Shown here: positions 1 to 6,933 of the stretch, one piece after another
Numbering within the stretch: the first letter of the stretch is position 1
Layout of the letters: each line of letters begins with the position of its first letter
Assembly (NCBI GenBank): GCA_947629725.1
Contig: CANREU010000046.1
Coordinates: forward strand, 1-10,339
Reading direction: 5' to 3'
Source of the DNA: an uncultured Clostridia bacterium
GTDB taxonomy: Bacteria; Bacillota; Clostridia; Christensenellales; Borkfalkiaceae
Length of the DNA: 10,339 bases
Translations under genes and position numbers: made by a program
The notes under the pieces: model-generated
Databases searched by the model: none
Seen by the model: only the letters and a program-made list of their open reading frames with translations
Told to the model about the DNA's origin: nothing

Positions 1-394
1 GGGCGTTCTGCTGTTTGGCGCGGGCGGAGGGCACATAGTCCCCCGCAAGTTTGGCATAGGTACGGTAGCTCTCCGCGACCTTCCCCGTGCGCATCTCGGC
101 GGGGAGAAAGAGACGCAGAACGAGCGCCATCGGGCAGCGGTAGCGGGCGGCGAGTTTTTCGGCGAGGAAGAGGCTCTCCTTCGTGAGGGCGACCTCCTCC
201 GCGCGGTAGATCTTCTTGAGTTTTTCGGCGGGGTAGTCGCTCTTTTCCTTCACGCGCATGACAAAACCCGTCGCCGCGCTCCTTCCGAAGGGCACGACGA
301 CCCGCGTCCCCGCTTGGGTATCTTCCCCGCAGAGATAGTCGAATATTTTGTCCACTTCGCTGTGGGCGATGTCGACGATGACTTCCGCGATCAC
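1..394 (-). CDS. priA: Primosomal replication protein N' (PriA helicase), N-terminal part, cut by window edge
   Basis: PriA is a 3'-to-5' DNA helicase that recognises stalled forks and D-loops and reloads the replicative helicase. Only about 131 codons are inside the window; the gene runs off the left edge. The visible part begins MIAEVIVDIAHSEVDKIFDY and continues with a GTRVVVPFGR stretch (about residues 29-38), which matches the start of the PriA 3'-DNA-binding domain in which an xVDxPFxYxxP-like opening is followed by G-x-R-V-x-V-P-F-G. The helicase motifs and zinc-binding cysteines would lie outside the window. I chose the GTG at 394-392: it has a GGGAGAG Shine-Dalgarno site 4 nt upstream and the PriA similarity starts there. 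It lies 51 bp downstream of rpoZ with a hairpin between. In Bacillus-type genomes coaBC usually sits between rpoZ and priA; here it does not. Confidence 0.88.
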   Translation of the reverse strand, partial: MIAEVIVDIAHSEVDKIFDYLCGEDTQAGTRVVVPFGRSAATGFVMRVKEKSDYPAEKLKKIYRAEEVALTKESLFLAEKLAARYRCPMALVLRLFLPAEMRTGKVAESYRTYAKLAGDYVPSARAKQQNA

Positions 395-414
395 TTCTCT
401 CTCCCGCGTACTAC

Positions 415-447
415 AAAACCGCCCCGCTGCGGGCGGGGCACGGTTTT
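415..447 (-). terminator. GC-rich stem-loop between rpoZ and priA, possible intrinsic terminator or attenuator
   Basis: Read on the minus strand, AAAACC pairs with GGTTTT, then after a 2-nt bulge GCCCCGC pairs with GCGGGGC around a 5-nt loop. The structure overlaps the rpoZ stop codon (446-448) and ends about 20 nt before the priA start. The only U-run is the four T's that also belong to the stem, so termination is probably partial. I see no separate promoter for priA in the 51-bp gap, so it may reduce priA expression relative to rpoZ, or protect the rpoZ 3' end. The hairpin itself is certain from sequence; its role is inference. Confidence 0.6.
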
Positions 448-667
448 AATCTTTGGAACTCTTTACTTTTCCGTTCAGGATCTCCTGGCAGGCGAGGAGG
501 ATCTCCTTTTGCTTGCCGGGGAGCTCCGTGACCCCCGTCGACTGCATCTGTTCGATGATCTGGCGGGTCCGCTTCGCCACGACGATACAGAGCTCGTATC
601 TGCTCGCGGGCTCTTCCTCCGTGCCGAGTTTGCGCACAAGCGCGTCTACCGAAGGTTCGTTGATCAT
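446..667 (-). CDS. rpoZ: DNA-directed RNA polymerase omega subunit
   Basis: Small subunit that binds the beta' subunit and helps RNA polymerase assembly and stability. The 73-residue product starts MINEPSVDALVRKLG and contains ASRYELCIVVAKRTRQI (about residues 21-37), the SRY-x-LV-x-x-x-AKRAR block characteristic of omega, followed by a helix ending in QEILNGKV (about 61-68), equivalent to the family's A-x-E-E-I-x-x-G-K-I end. The length is normal for Gram-positive omega. The ATG at 667 has a strong GAGGTGAT Shine-Dalgarno site that overlaps the gmk stop codon, and only 4 nt separate gmk from rpoZ, so the two are translated from one message. The gmk-rpoZ pairing is classic and supports the call. 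Confidence 0.93.
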   Translation of the reverse strand: MINEPSVDALVRKLGTEEEPASRYELCIVVAKRTRQIIEQMQSTGVTELPGKQKEILLACQEILNGKVKSSKD

Positions 668-671
668 GCTA

Positions 672-1244
672 TCACCTCAAAATTGTTTTTTCTTTTTGAA
701 TGAGACTGCGCAGCTCTCCGAGCGCGCTTTCGAGATCGTCGTTGACGACGACGTAGTCGTATTCTTTCGACTTGGAGAACTCATACTCCACGCGCGCACG
801 GCGCATGGCGAGCTGCTCCTCGCTCTCCGATCCCCTCCCCTTGAGGCGGGATTCGAGCGCCTCCGCGGAGGGCGGGGCGATGAACACGGTGACGACGTTC
901 TCCATCTGCTTTTTCACCGCAAGGGAGCCCACGACGTCGATCTCGAGGATCACCGAGCGGTGCAGGGCGAGCTGCCCCTCGACATAGGAACGGAGGGTGC
1001 CGTAGTAGTTGCCGAAGTGCTCGTCGTATTCGATGAAGTCCCCCGCCTCGATCCCGCGCTCGAATTCCTCCCGCGAGATGAAGAAGTACTCCACGCCGTC
1101 GCGCTCGCCCTTGCGGGGGGCGCGGGTGGTGCAGGAGACGGAGAGCACGAGGTTCGGGTCGTCCCGCGTGAGTTCCTTTACGAGGGTGCCCTTGCCTACG
1201 CCCGAGGGCCCCGAGATGCAGATGAGAAGATCGCGCTCCATCAT
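672..1244 (-). CDS. gmk: Guanylate kinase
   Basis: Converts GMP and ATP to GDP and ADP in the cytosol, an essential step of purine nucleotide synthesis and, in Bacillota, a (p)ppGpp-inhibited one. The 190-residue protein has the P-loop GPSGVGKGT (residues 12-20), the GMP-binding SCTTRAPRKGERDGVEYFF block (about 37-55), GNYYGTL, the LEIDVVG strand, and the lid RLKGRGSESEEQL region with the following MRRARVEYE arginine helix. Length and motif order match the family. It starts with two consecutive ATGs (1244 and 1241). The first forms an ATGA overlap with the yicC stop codon, which implies translational coupling; there is only a weak GGA upstream. Either Met could be used. In many Bacillota remA lies between yicC and gmk, but here the two genes overlap directly. 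Confidence 0.96.
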   Translation of the reverse strand: MMERDLLICISGPSGVGKGTLVKELTRDDPNLVLSVSCTTRAPRKGERDGVEYFFISREEFERGIEAGDFIEYDEHFGNYYGTLRSYVEGQLALHRSVILEIDVVGSLAVKKQMENVVTVFIAPPSAEALESRLKGRGSESEEQLAMRRARVEYEFSKSKEYDYVVVNDDLESALGELRSLIQKEKTILR

Positions 1245-2116
1245 TCCATGTTCTGAATTTGCTCGCGGATCTTTTCGATCTCGTTCTTCATCTCGAGCGC
1301 GAGCGCCGTGACCGCGGCGTCGTTGGATTTACTGCAGATCGTGTTGCATTCGCGGTTGAATTCCTGCACCAGAAAGTCGAGCTTTCTGCCCACGCGGTCG
1401 GTCTTGCAGATCTCGCCGAACTCCTCGATGTGGGAAGCGAGGCGGGTGAGCTCCTCGTCGATATTGCACTTGTCGGCATACACCGCGGCCTCGGTGAGGA
1501 TGCGGGTCTCGTCGAGCTTGCCGCCGAGATACTCCGCCACCCGTTCGGTGAGTTTTTTGCGGTATTCTTCCGCGACGAGCGGAGCGCGGAGGGCGATCTT
1601 ATCGCGGAGGTCCGCCACCGTTTTCACGCGGGCGCACAGGTCCTCCTTGATCCGCTCCCCCTCGGCGAGCCGCATGGCGGAAAGGGCGGAAAGGGCGTCC
1701 CGCGCGGCCTTTTCGAGGGCGGAGACGAGGACCTCGTCCGCACCCGCCGCGACCTCCTCAAACCCGAACACTTCGGGCGAACGGAGGAGGAAAGAGAGCT
1801 TTACGTCGTTTTCGAGGGATGGAAACTGCGCCGCGAGCTTTTCCGCCGCCCGCACATACCCCTGCGCCGCGGAGAGATCGACCGAATAGGTCCTCTCCCG
1901 CTCCCGCCTGTCCGCATAGGAGACGAAGAGGTCGATGTGCCCGCGCGAGATGTTCTCCCGCACGATCTTGCGCAAAAGTTCCTCGTGCGCCGCAAAAATG
2001 CGGGGGCTCTTCACGGCAATGTCGAGAAAGCGGTTGTTCACCGATTTCGCTTCGACGACGATCTCCACGCCGCCCTCGCGATACTCGCCCTTACCGTAAC
2101 CCGTCATACTGTACAT
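1241..2116 (-). CDS. yicC: YicC/YloC-family endoribonuclease
   Basis: Member of the YicC/YloC family (YicC-like N-terminal domain and DUF1732 C-terminal domain). E. coli YicC is an RNA endonuclease linked to small-RNA turnover, and the family is conserved next to gmk. The 291-residue product has the N-terminal MTGYGKG signature (residues 4-10) followed by EAKSVNNRFLDI (about 22-33), typical of the family's E-x-[KR]-S-[VL]-N-x-R-[FY]-L-[DE]. The C-terminal end has the very conserved block VGRKLDFLVQEFNRE, CNTICSKS and a final E-IEKIREQIQN helix. I chose ATG 2116, which has an AAAGGGGTGG Shine-Dalgarno site 7 nt away. The ATG at 2107 (giving MTGYG as the exact N-terminus) is also possible but has no better site. 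A promoter lies just upstream (2149-2177), making this the first gene of the yicC-gmk-rpoZ-priA unit. Confidence 0.93.
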   Translation of the reverse strand: MYSMTGYGKGEYREGGVEIVVEAKSVNNRFLDIAVKSPRIFAAHEELLRKIVRENISRGHIDLFVSYADRRERERTYSVDLSAAQGYVRAAEKLAAQFPSLENDVKLSFLLRSPEVFGFEEVAAGADEVLVSALEKAARDALSALSAMRLAEGERIKEDLCARVKTVADLRDKIALRAPLVAEEYRKKLTERVAEYLGGKLDETRILTEAAVYADKCNIDEELTRLASHIEEFGEICKTDRVGRKLDFLVQEFNRECNTICSKSNDAAVTALALEMKNEIEKIREQIQNME

Positions 2117-2148
2117 CGCACTTCCACCCCTTTGTATCGTGTTTCACT

Positions 2149-2177
2149 ATTATAGCACACGCCCGCGGGATTTACAA
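2149..2177 (-). promoter_or_regulatory. Sigma-A-type promoter of yicC-gmk-rpoZ(-priA)
   Basis: On the minus strand: -35 TTGTAA (2177-2172), 17-bp spacer, extended TGC, and a perfect -10 TATAAT (2154-2149). A start near 2142 would give a leader of about 26 nt containing the yicC Shine-Dalgarno site. It lies in the 85-bp gap between ligA and yicC. Confidence 0.82.
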
Positions 2178-2179
2178 GT

Positions 2180-2202
2180 ATTTTCGTAACGATTGCGAAA
2201 AT
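2180..2202. repeat. Inverted repeat between ligA and the yicC promoter
   Basis: ATTTTCG (2180-2186) and CGAAAAT (2196-2202) form a 7-bp dyad with a 9-nt loop. It starts at the ligA stop codon and ends 2 bp before the -35 box of the yicC promoter. The stem is AT-rich and no T-run follows it on the minus strand, so it is a poor intrinsic terminator; it could equally be an operator or chance. No other terminator is visible after ligA, so some pcrA-ligA transcripts may run on into yicC. Confidence 0.35.
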
Positions 2203-4154
2203 TAACCTTCGCCCGCGCCGAGGAGAGCCAAAAATTCCTCTTCCCCGATGACGCGCACGCCGAGCTTTTTCGCCTTGTCGAGCTTGCTGCCCGCCTTTTC
2301 TCCCGCGACGACGAGGGTCGTCTGCCCCGTCACCGCGCTTTGGCACTCCCCGCCGAGCGCCTCTATTCTTTTCTGCGCCTCGGTGCGGGAGAACGATACA
2401 AGGCTCCCTGTGAGCACCACCTTCTCGCCCGCGAAGGCCCCCTCCTTCGTGCGCTCCTCCGTGTAGGGCTCGACGCCGATTTCTTTCAACCTTTTGAGTT
2501 CTTCTTGATTCTCCGCGTCCGCAAAGTAATTCAAAATATTGTTTGCCGTGATCTCTCCCACGTCCTCCACCGCAAGGAGTTCTTCCATCGTGAGAGAGGC
2601 GACCTTTTCCACCGAGCCGAAGGCGGAGAGATCGCGCGCGGCGACCCTGCCGATCCCCTCCACGCCGAGGGCGTAGAGAAAGCGGTCGAGGGGAATTTTT
2701 TTGCTCTTTTCTATTGCGCCGAGGAGGTTTGCGATCTTCTTCTCCTTGAAGCCTTCGAGCCCCGCGAAGCTCTCCGCGGTGAGGGCGTAGAGGTCGGAAA
2801 ACCTCTTCACTCCCCTCTTTTCGAGGAGGAGGGTGAGGGTGGATTCGCTCATGCCCTCCACGTCCGCGGCGTTCTTGGAGCAGTAGTGGGTGAGTTTCTG
2901 CACGACGCGGGGCGGGCACTCGCGGTTGGTGCAGAAGAGGTTGGCGCCGACCTCGCGGATGGGCGCGCCGCAGCAGGGGCACACGGCGGGCTTTTCGACG
3001 GGCACGTCCCCCTCTCCCCCCTCGATCGCCCCCAAAATTTCGGGGATGACCTCGTTGGAGCGGCGGATGAGTACCCGCGAGCCCACGCGCCCCCGCTTGC
3101 GGGTGAGGTCGCCGAAGTTGTTCAGGGTGGCGCGGCGCACCGTCGCCCCCGCAAGGTCCACGGGTTCGACCTCGGCAAGGGGGGTGAGTTTTCCCGTCCG
3201 CCCCACCTGCCAGAAGACGCGCCGGACCTCCGTCTCCGCCTCCTCCGCCTCGAACTTGTAGGCGATCGCCCAGCGGGGGAATTTATCGGTGTACCCCATC
3301 TCGGCGCGCACGCTCTCCTCGTTGACCTTTACGACGGCGCCGTCCGTCAAAACGTCGATACGGGAGCGCTCGACCTCGATCTCGTCGATCGCCGCCTGCA
3401 CCTCGTCGTAATCGGAACAGATCTTGAAGTAGGGATAGGTCTTGAATCCCTCCCTCTTCAAAAACTCCATCGCCTCCACCTGCGAGGAGACGGGGTCTTC
3501 GCTCATATAGTTCACATCGTAAAATAAAATTTCGGGATGGCGGGAAGCGGTGACCTTCGGATCGAGGTTCCTGATCGCCCCCGCCGCCGCGTTGCGGGCG
3601 TTTTTGAGGGGCTCCTCGGGGTGCTCCTCGTTGTATTTTGCGAGGACGGGAAGGCGGATCACCGTCTCCCCCCGCACTTCGAGGGTGCCCTGATAGGAAA
3701 TTTTCAGGGGGAAGCTCGGCACGGTGAGCGCCTGCGCCGTGACGTCCTCCCCCTCCACGCCGTTGCCGCGGGTGGTGGCGCGCACGAAGGCGCCCTTCTC
3801 GTAGGTGAGGCAGATGGTGAGCCCGTCGAATTTATACTCCACGGTGTAGTGCGCACCCTTCCCCGCCGCCTTTTCGACGCGGGTGAAGAAGGCGGCAAGC
3901 TCGTCCTCCGTCACCGCCTTGTCGAGGGAATAGAGCCGCGCGATGTGGGCATGCCGCTCGAACGCCTTCACGGGCTCCCCGCCCACGCGGCGGGTGGGAG
4001 AATCGGGATAGACGACCCCCGTCCTCCGCTCGAGCTCCTTGAGCTCGTCGTAGTATTTGTCGTATTCGCGGTCGGAAACGGTGGGCGCGTCGAGCACGTA
4101 GTACTCATACCCCCAGCGGTTCAGAAGATCGCAAAGTTCTCTCATTCTGTCCAT
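2202..4154 (-). CDS. ligA: NAD-dependent DNA ligase
   Basis: Seals nicks in replication and repair using NAD+. The 650-residue protein has all domains in order: NMN-binding Ia (about 1-65, with YY-x-LDAPTVSDREYD and DSPTRRVGG); adenylation domain with catalytic Lys108 in EYKFDG, RGNGVEGED, EVRGE (159-163), NARNAAAGAIRNLDP, DGAVVKV (271-277) and PRWAIAYKF; OB fold (about 312-385, QVGRTGKLTPLAEVEPV); zinc finger Cys392, Cys395, Cys408 and Cys413; helix-hairpin-helix repeats (about 430-550); and a C-terminal BRCT domain (about 575-648, with VVLTGSL, VVAGEKAGSKLDKA). Length is close to the usual 660-670. The start at 4154 has a GGAGGT Shine-Dalgarno site 7 nt upstream, lying inside the last codons of pcrA; the genes are 4 bp apart. 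Departures from the E. coli pattern are RATLNN for RATLHN and RRSNEVIP for RRAGDVIP, which I believe are usual in a clostridial subgroup. Confidence 0.97.
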   Translation of the reverse strand: MDRMRELCDLLNRWGYEYYVLDAPTVSDREYDKYYDELKELERRTGVVYPDSPTRRVGGEPVKAFERHAHIARLYSLDKAVTEDELAAFFTRVEKAAGKGAHYTVEYKFDGLTICLTYEKGAFVRATTRGNGVEGEDVTAQALTVPSFPLKISYQGTLEVRGETVIRLPVLAKYNEEHPEEPLKNARNAAAGAIRNLDPKVTASRHPEILFYDVNYMSEDPVSSQVEAMEFLKREGFKTYPYFKICSDYDEVQAAIDEIEVERSRIDVLTDGAVVKVNEESVRAEMGYTDKFPRWAIAYKFEAEEAETEVRRVFWQVGRTGKLTPLAEVEPVDLAGATVRRATLNNFGDLTRKRGRVGSRVLIRRSNEVIPEILGAIEGGEGDVPVEKPAVCPCCGAPIREVGANLFCTNRECPPRVVQKLTHYCSKNAADVEGMSESTLTLLLEKRGVKRFSDLYALTAESFAGLEGFKEKKIANLLGAIEKSKKIPLDRFLYALGVEGIGRVAARDLSAFGSVEKVASLTMEELLAVEDVGEITANNILNYFADAENQEELKRLKEIGVEPYTEERTKEGAFAGEKVVLTGSLVSFSRTEAQKRIEALGGECQSAVTGQTTLVVAGEKAGSKLDKAKKLGVRVIGEEEFLALLGAGEG

Positions 4155-4158
4155 ACGG

Positions 4159-6462
4159 TCAACCTCCGATGATCTCGAGCGGGGCGAGCGCGGCGGAGAG
4201 ATCCTTGTTTCCCGCCGTCTCGAAGCGCACGGTGATGATGACGTTCCTCCCCGCCCCGCGGGTGGCGACGATCACCCCATCGCCGAAACGGGCATGCTTG
4301 ACCCTCGTCCCCACGGTGAAGCCCCCGACGTCGTTCTGCCGAGCGGGCGGGGCGGATACGGGCTGCGGCGGACGGGAGGGCGGTTTTGAGGTGCCGCCGA
4401 AGGAGAAGGTCCCCTCGTCCCTCTCGGACGCCCTGCCGAGATAGCGGACGTTTTCCCGCCGCCCGCCGGACCCGCGGGAAGAGCCGAAGCCGCGGGAGGC
4501 GCCGAAGCCGCCGTACCCCCCGCCGTACCCCCCGCCGTAGCCGCCGAAGCGCTCCCTTTCGGGGGGAAGACCGAGCGCCTCCGAGAGCTCCCCGAGGAAC
4601 TGCGAGCGCGCCGTCTGCTCCCTTCTGCCGTAGAGGAAGCGGCTCCGCGAGCGGGTGATGTAGAGCTTTTCCTTTGCGCGGGTGATGGCGACGTATAAGA
4701 GCCGCCTCTCCTCCTCGATCCCCTGCGGCTCGTCGAGGGAGCGGGGGGACGGGAAGATGTTTTCCTCCATCCCCGCAAGGAAGACGCAGCGGAATTCGAG
4801 CCCCTTCACGGCGTGGATGGTGGCGATCGTGACATAGTCCCCCTCATCCATCTCGTCGGTGTCCGAATAGAGGGTGATCTGCTGGAGGTAGTCGGAGAGG
4901 GAGGCCTCCTCGTTCAAGCGCTCGAACTCCTCGACGGAGGCGAGGAACTCGTCGATATTCGCCGCCTTCGCCTCCCCTTCGTCGGTGCCGTCGCGGTAGA
5001 AATCGCGGAGCCCGAGGGTATCGACAAGGTAGACGGCGAGCTTATACACGGAGAGGTCCTGTGACTTGACGATGAGGTCCTTCACGGCGTCCGCAAAGCT
5101 CTTCACTTTCGCCTTCGTCCCCGCGTTGAGGGGAAGGAGATCGCAGTCGAGGGCGGCGTCGTAGAGGGAGAGCCCCTCGGTCTCCGCATAGGCGCGGAGG
5201 GTCTGGACGGTCCTCTCGCCGATCCCCCTCTTCGGCACGTTGACGACCCGCGCGACGGCCTCGTCGTCGAACGGGTTGGCGATGAGGCGGAGGTAGGCGA
5301 GAATGTCCTTGATCTCCTTGCGCTCGAAGAACTTGAAGCCGCCGAACACCTTGTAGGAGAGCCCGTATTTCGTGAATTCTTGCTCGAAGGAGCGGGTGAG
5401 GGCGTTGATGCGCATGAGGACGGCGAAGTCCGAGAGCTTATAGCCCTCCTGCTTTAGTCCCGCGATGACGCGCGCGCAATAGAGCGCTTCGTCCGACTCC
5501 TCCTCCGCCTCGTGGACGACGGGCTTCTCCCCCTCGGGGTTCGCCGTCCAGAGCTCCTTGCCCTTGCGCAGGCGGTTGTTGGAGATGGCGGCGTTCGCGA
5601 GGGACAAAATTTCCTTCGTCGAGCGGTAGTTGCGCTGCAATTTATACACTTTCGCCTTCGGGAAGGAGCGCTCGAAGTGGAGGATGTTGGCGATCTCCGC
5701 CCCCCGCCAGCCGTAGATGGACTGGTCGTCGTCCCCCACGACAAAGAGATTGCCGTGCACGGAGGCGAGCATCTTGATGATGTCGAACTGCACGGCGTTG
5801 GTATCCTGAAATTCGTCTACATGGATATAGCAAAACCTGCCCGCGAGCTCGGAGAGGGCCTCCTTGCTCTCGCGCAGCAGTTTTCTTGCCTCGACGAGCA
5901 GGTCGTCGAAGTCGAGGGCGTTGCTCTTGCGCAGCCGCTCGTTGTAGCGGACATACACCTTGATCGCCCCCTCGATGTTCCGCTCGTGGGAGTATTTTGC
6001 GGCGTACTCCTCCGCGGAGAGCCCGAGCATCTTGGCGTTGGAGAGGTGGAACTTCGCCGATTTCAGCATGGCCTCGTCCTCATAGCCGAGTTCGCGGCAA
6101 ATTTGCTTGACGACGGTGTTCCGCTCCTGCTCCGAGTAGATGGAGAAGTTTTCCTCGAGCCCGCACTGCGCGGCATAGGTGCGGAGGATCTTCACGCACA
6201 TGGAGTGGATGGTGCACACCCATGCGCCGCTTATCTCCGTCATCGTGAGGAGGCGCTCCTTCATCTCGTTCGCCGCCTTGTTGGTGAAGGTGATCGCGAG
6301 GATGTTGTAGGGGGAGACCCCCTTCTCTTCGATGAGGTGCGCGATGCGCGCGGTGAGAACGCGGGTCTTCCCGCTGCCCGCGCCCGCAAGAACGAGGACC
6401 GCGCCCTCCGTATCGAGGACGGGCCCGCGCTGTTCTTCGTTGAGAGCCGCAAGTTCTTCCAT
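4159..6462 (-). CDS. pcrA: ATP-dependent DNA helicase PcrA (UvrD/Rep family, SF1A)
   Basis: A 3'-to-5' helicase for repair, removal of protein roadblocks and RNA polymerase handling. The 767-residue protein has the Q motif LNEEQ (7-11), Walker A AGAGSGKT (26-33), Ia ITFTNKAANEMKER, Walker B VDEFQDTN, III GDDDQSIYGWRGAE, IV LQRNYRST, V TIHAVKGLEF and VI EEERRLLYVAITRAKEKLY. A disordered linker follows: Gly/Tyr/Arg-rich at about 639-667, Pro-rich at about 694-707. The last 55 residues (from FTVGTRVKHARFGDGVI) are the Tudor-like fold that contacts RNA polymerase in PcrA. I chose ATG 6462 because the helicase similarity begins there. No Shine-Dalgarno site precedes it; instead a -10 box ends 7 nt upstream, so the message may be leaderless. 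An in-frame TTG at 6498 would add 12 residues but lies in the -35 box. The gene is translationally close to ligA, a common Bacillota pair. Confidence 0.96.
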   Translation of the reverse strand: MEELAALNEEQRGPVLDTEGAVLVLAGAGSGKTRVLTARIAHLIEEKGVSPYNILAITFTNKAANEMKERLLTMTEISGAWVCTIHSMCVKILRTYAAQCGLEENFSIYSEQERNTVVKQICRELGYEDEAMLKSAKFHLSNAKMLGLSAEEYAAKYSHERNIEGAIKVYVRYNERLRKSNALDFDDLLVEARKLLRESKEALSELAGRFCYIHVDEFQDTNAVQFDIIKMLASVHGNLFVVGDDDQSIYGWRGAEIANILHFERSFPKAKVYKLQRNYRSTKEILSLANAAISNNRLRKGKELWTANPEGEKPVVHEAEEESDEALYCARVIAGLKQEGYKLSDFAVLMRINALTRSFEQEFTKYGLSYKVFGGFKFFERKEIKDILAYLRLIANPFDDEAVARVVNVPKRGIGERTVQTLRAYAETEGLSLYDAALDCDLLPLNAGTKAKVKSFADAVKDLIVKSQDLSVYKLAVYLVDTLGLRDFYRDGTDEGEAKAANIDEFLASVEEFERLNEEASLSDYLQQITLYSDTDEMDEGDYVTIATIHAVKGLEFRCVFLAGMEENIFPSPRSLDEPQGIEEERRLLYVAITRAKEKLYITRSRSRFLYGRREQTARSQFLGELSEALGLPPERERFGGYGGGYGGGYGGFGASRGFGSSRGSGGRRENVRYLGRASERDEGTFSFGGTSKPPSRPPQPVSAPPARQNDVGGFTVGTRVKHARFGDGVIVATRGAGRNVIITVRFETAGNKDLSAALAPLEIIGG
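4507..4548 (-). repeat. 12-bp tandem repeat coding the Gly/Tyr-rich linker of PcrA
   Basis: The + strand repeats ccgccgtacccc with a 12-bp period (gta at 4513, 4525 and 4537), about three copies with decay at both ends. In pcrA it encodes GYGG units (GYGGGYGGGYGG), so each unit adds four residues without breaking the frame. The array lies outside the helicase domains and could vary in copy number between strains. Confidence 0.75.
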
Positions 6463-6469
6463 GCCGGAT

Positions 6470-6498
6470 ATTATATCATAACGGCGGAAAAAACGCAA
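6470..6498 (-). promoter_or_regulatory. Extended -10 promoter of pcrA-ligA, abutting the start codon
   Basis: On the minus strand: weak -35 TTGCGT (6498-6493), 17-bp spacer, TGA and perfect TATAAT (6475-6470), i.e. a full TGnTATAAT. Only 7 nt (ATCCGGC) lie between the -10 box and the pcrA ATG at 6462, so transcription should begin at or within 1-2 nt of the start codon. The extended -10 can compensate for the poor -35. Confidence 0.7.
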
Positions 6499-6511
6499 CC
6501 CTTTCGGCGGG

Positions 6512-6904
6512 TCATCCCCGCTGTTTTCCCCCGAATTCGAGCTCCCGTTTGAAGCGCTCGAGGGCGCGGAGATATTTTTCGGAGAGTTCGAGGGTGTAGC
6601 GCTGTTTTTCGGCGTAGGACAAGGTCTCGTAGTAGGCGCGGTCGGTGAGCCTGCCGATGGCGTCGGAGACTTCTCCCTCCGAGAGGAGGAGTTCCCGTAC
6701 TTTGAGGTAGAATTCGTCCTGCGAGCCGCCCTTGATGCGCCCCGTCACCTGCTCCTGAAAGTAGCGCTCCATCTTGCTCTCGCTGATCCCCTGTTCCTTC
6801 GCGAGGGTGCGCCGCTCGGAGAGCTCCGCCTCGCAGTCCTTCCAAAAGCCCTTCTTCATGCGCGCCTTTGCCTCTTTTGCAAGCGATTTCAACGTCCGTT
6901 CCAT
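6512..6904 (-). CDS. Hypothetical protein, charged and helical, 130 aa
   Basis: I do not recognise this family. The product starts MERTLKSLAKEAKARMKKG and is rich in Lys, Arg and Glu with few hydrophobic runs, so it should be soluble, cytosolic and mostly alpha-helical; a long amphipathic helix spans about residues 90-125 (SYAEKQRYTLELSEKYLRAL). It has one cysteine (C24), no signal peptide and no membrane segment. The ATG at 6904 has an AAAGGGG Shine-Dalgarno site about 9 nt away, and codon use is like that of its neighbours, so it looks like a real gene. It sits directly downstream of the rpsU terminator with no promoter I can see, so it is probably expressed by read-through. yqeY often follows rpsU in Bacillota, but this sequence does not resemble YqeY. 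A weak 4-bp hairpin followed by six T's lies at its 3' end (6512-6488). Confidence 0.72.
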   Translation of the reverse strand: MERTLKSLAKEAKARMKKGFWKDCEAELSERRTLAKEQGISESKMERYFQEQVTGRIKGGSQDEFYLKVRELLLSEGEVSDAIGRLTDRAYYETLSYAEKQRYTLELSEKYLRALERFKRELEFGGKQRG

Positions 6905-6933
6905 GCGTTACGCCCCTTTCCGACATTTTTCGC

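Noticed and set aside
2193..3527. Long open frame on the + strand opposite ligA, and similar + strand frames elsewhere (for example 1259-2155, 5512-6552, 8077-9264)
   Set aside because: They lie antisense to confidently identified genes, have Arg/Gly/Glu-rich repetitive composition, and no recognisable motifs; they are by-products of GC-rich codon use.
6463..6498. Upstream TTG start for pcrA adding 12 residues
   Set aside because: The TTG overlaps the -35 box, has no properly spaced Shine-Dalgarno site, and PcrA similarity begins at the ATG at 6462.
6488..6512. Hairpin ACCC/GGGT with six T's after the 130-aa gene, as an intrinsic terminator
   Set aside because: The stem is only 4 bp with a 7-nt loop and a 4-nt gap before the T-run, too weak to call; noted under the gene instead.
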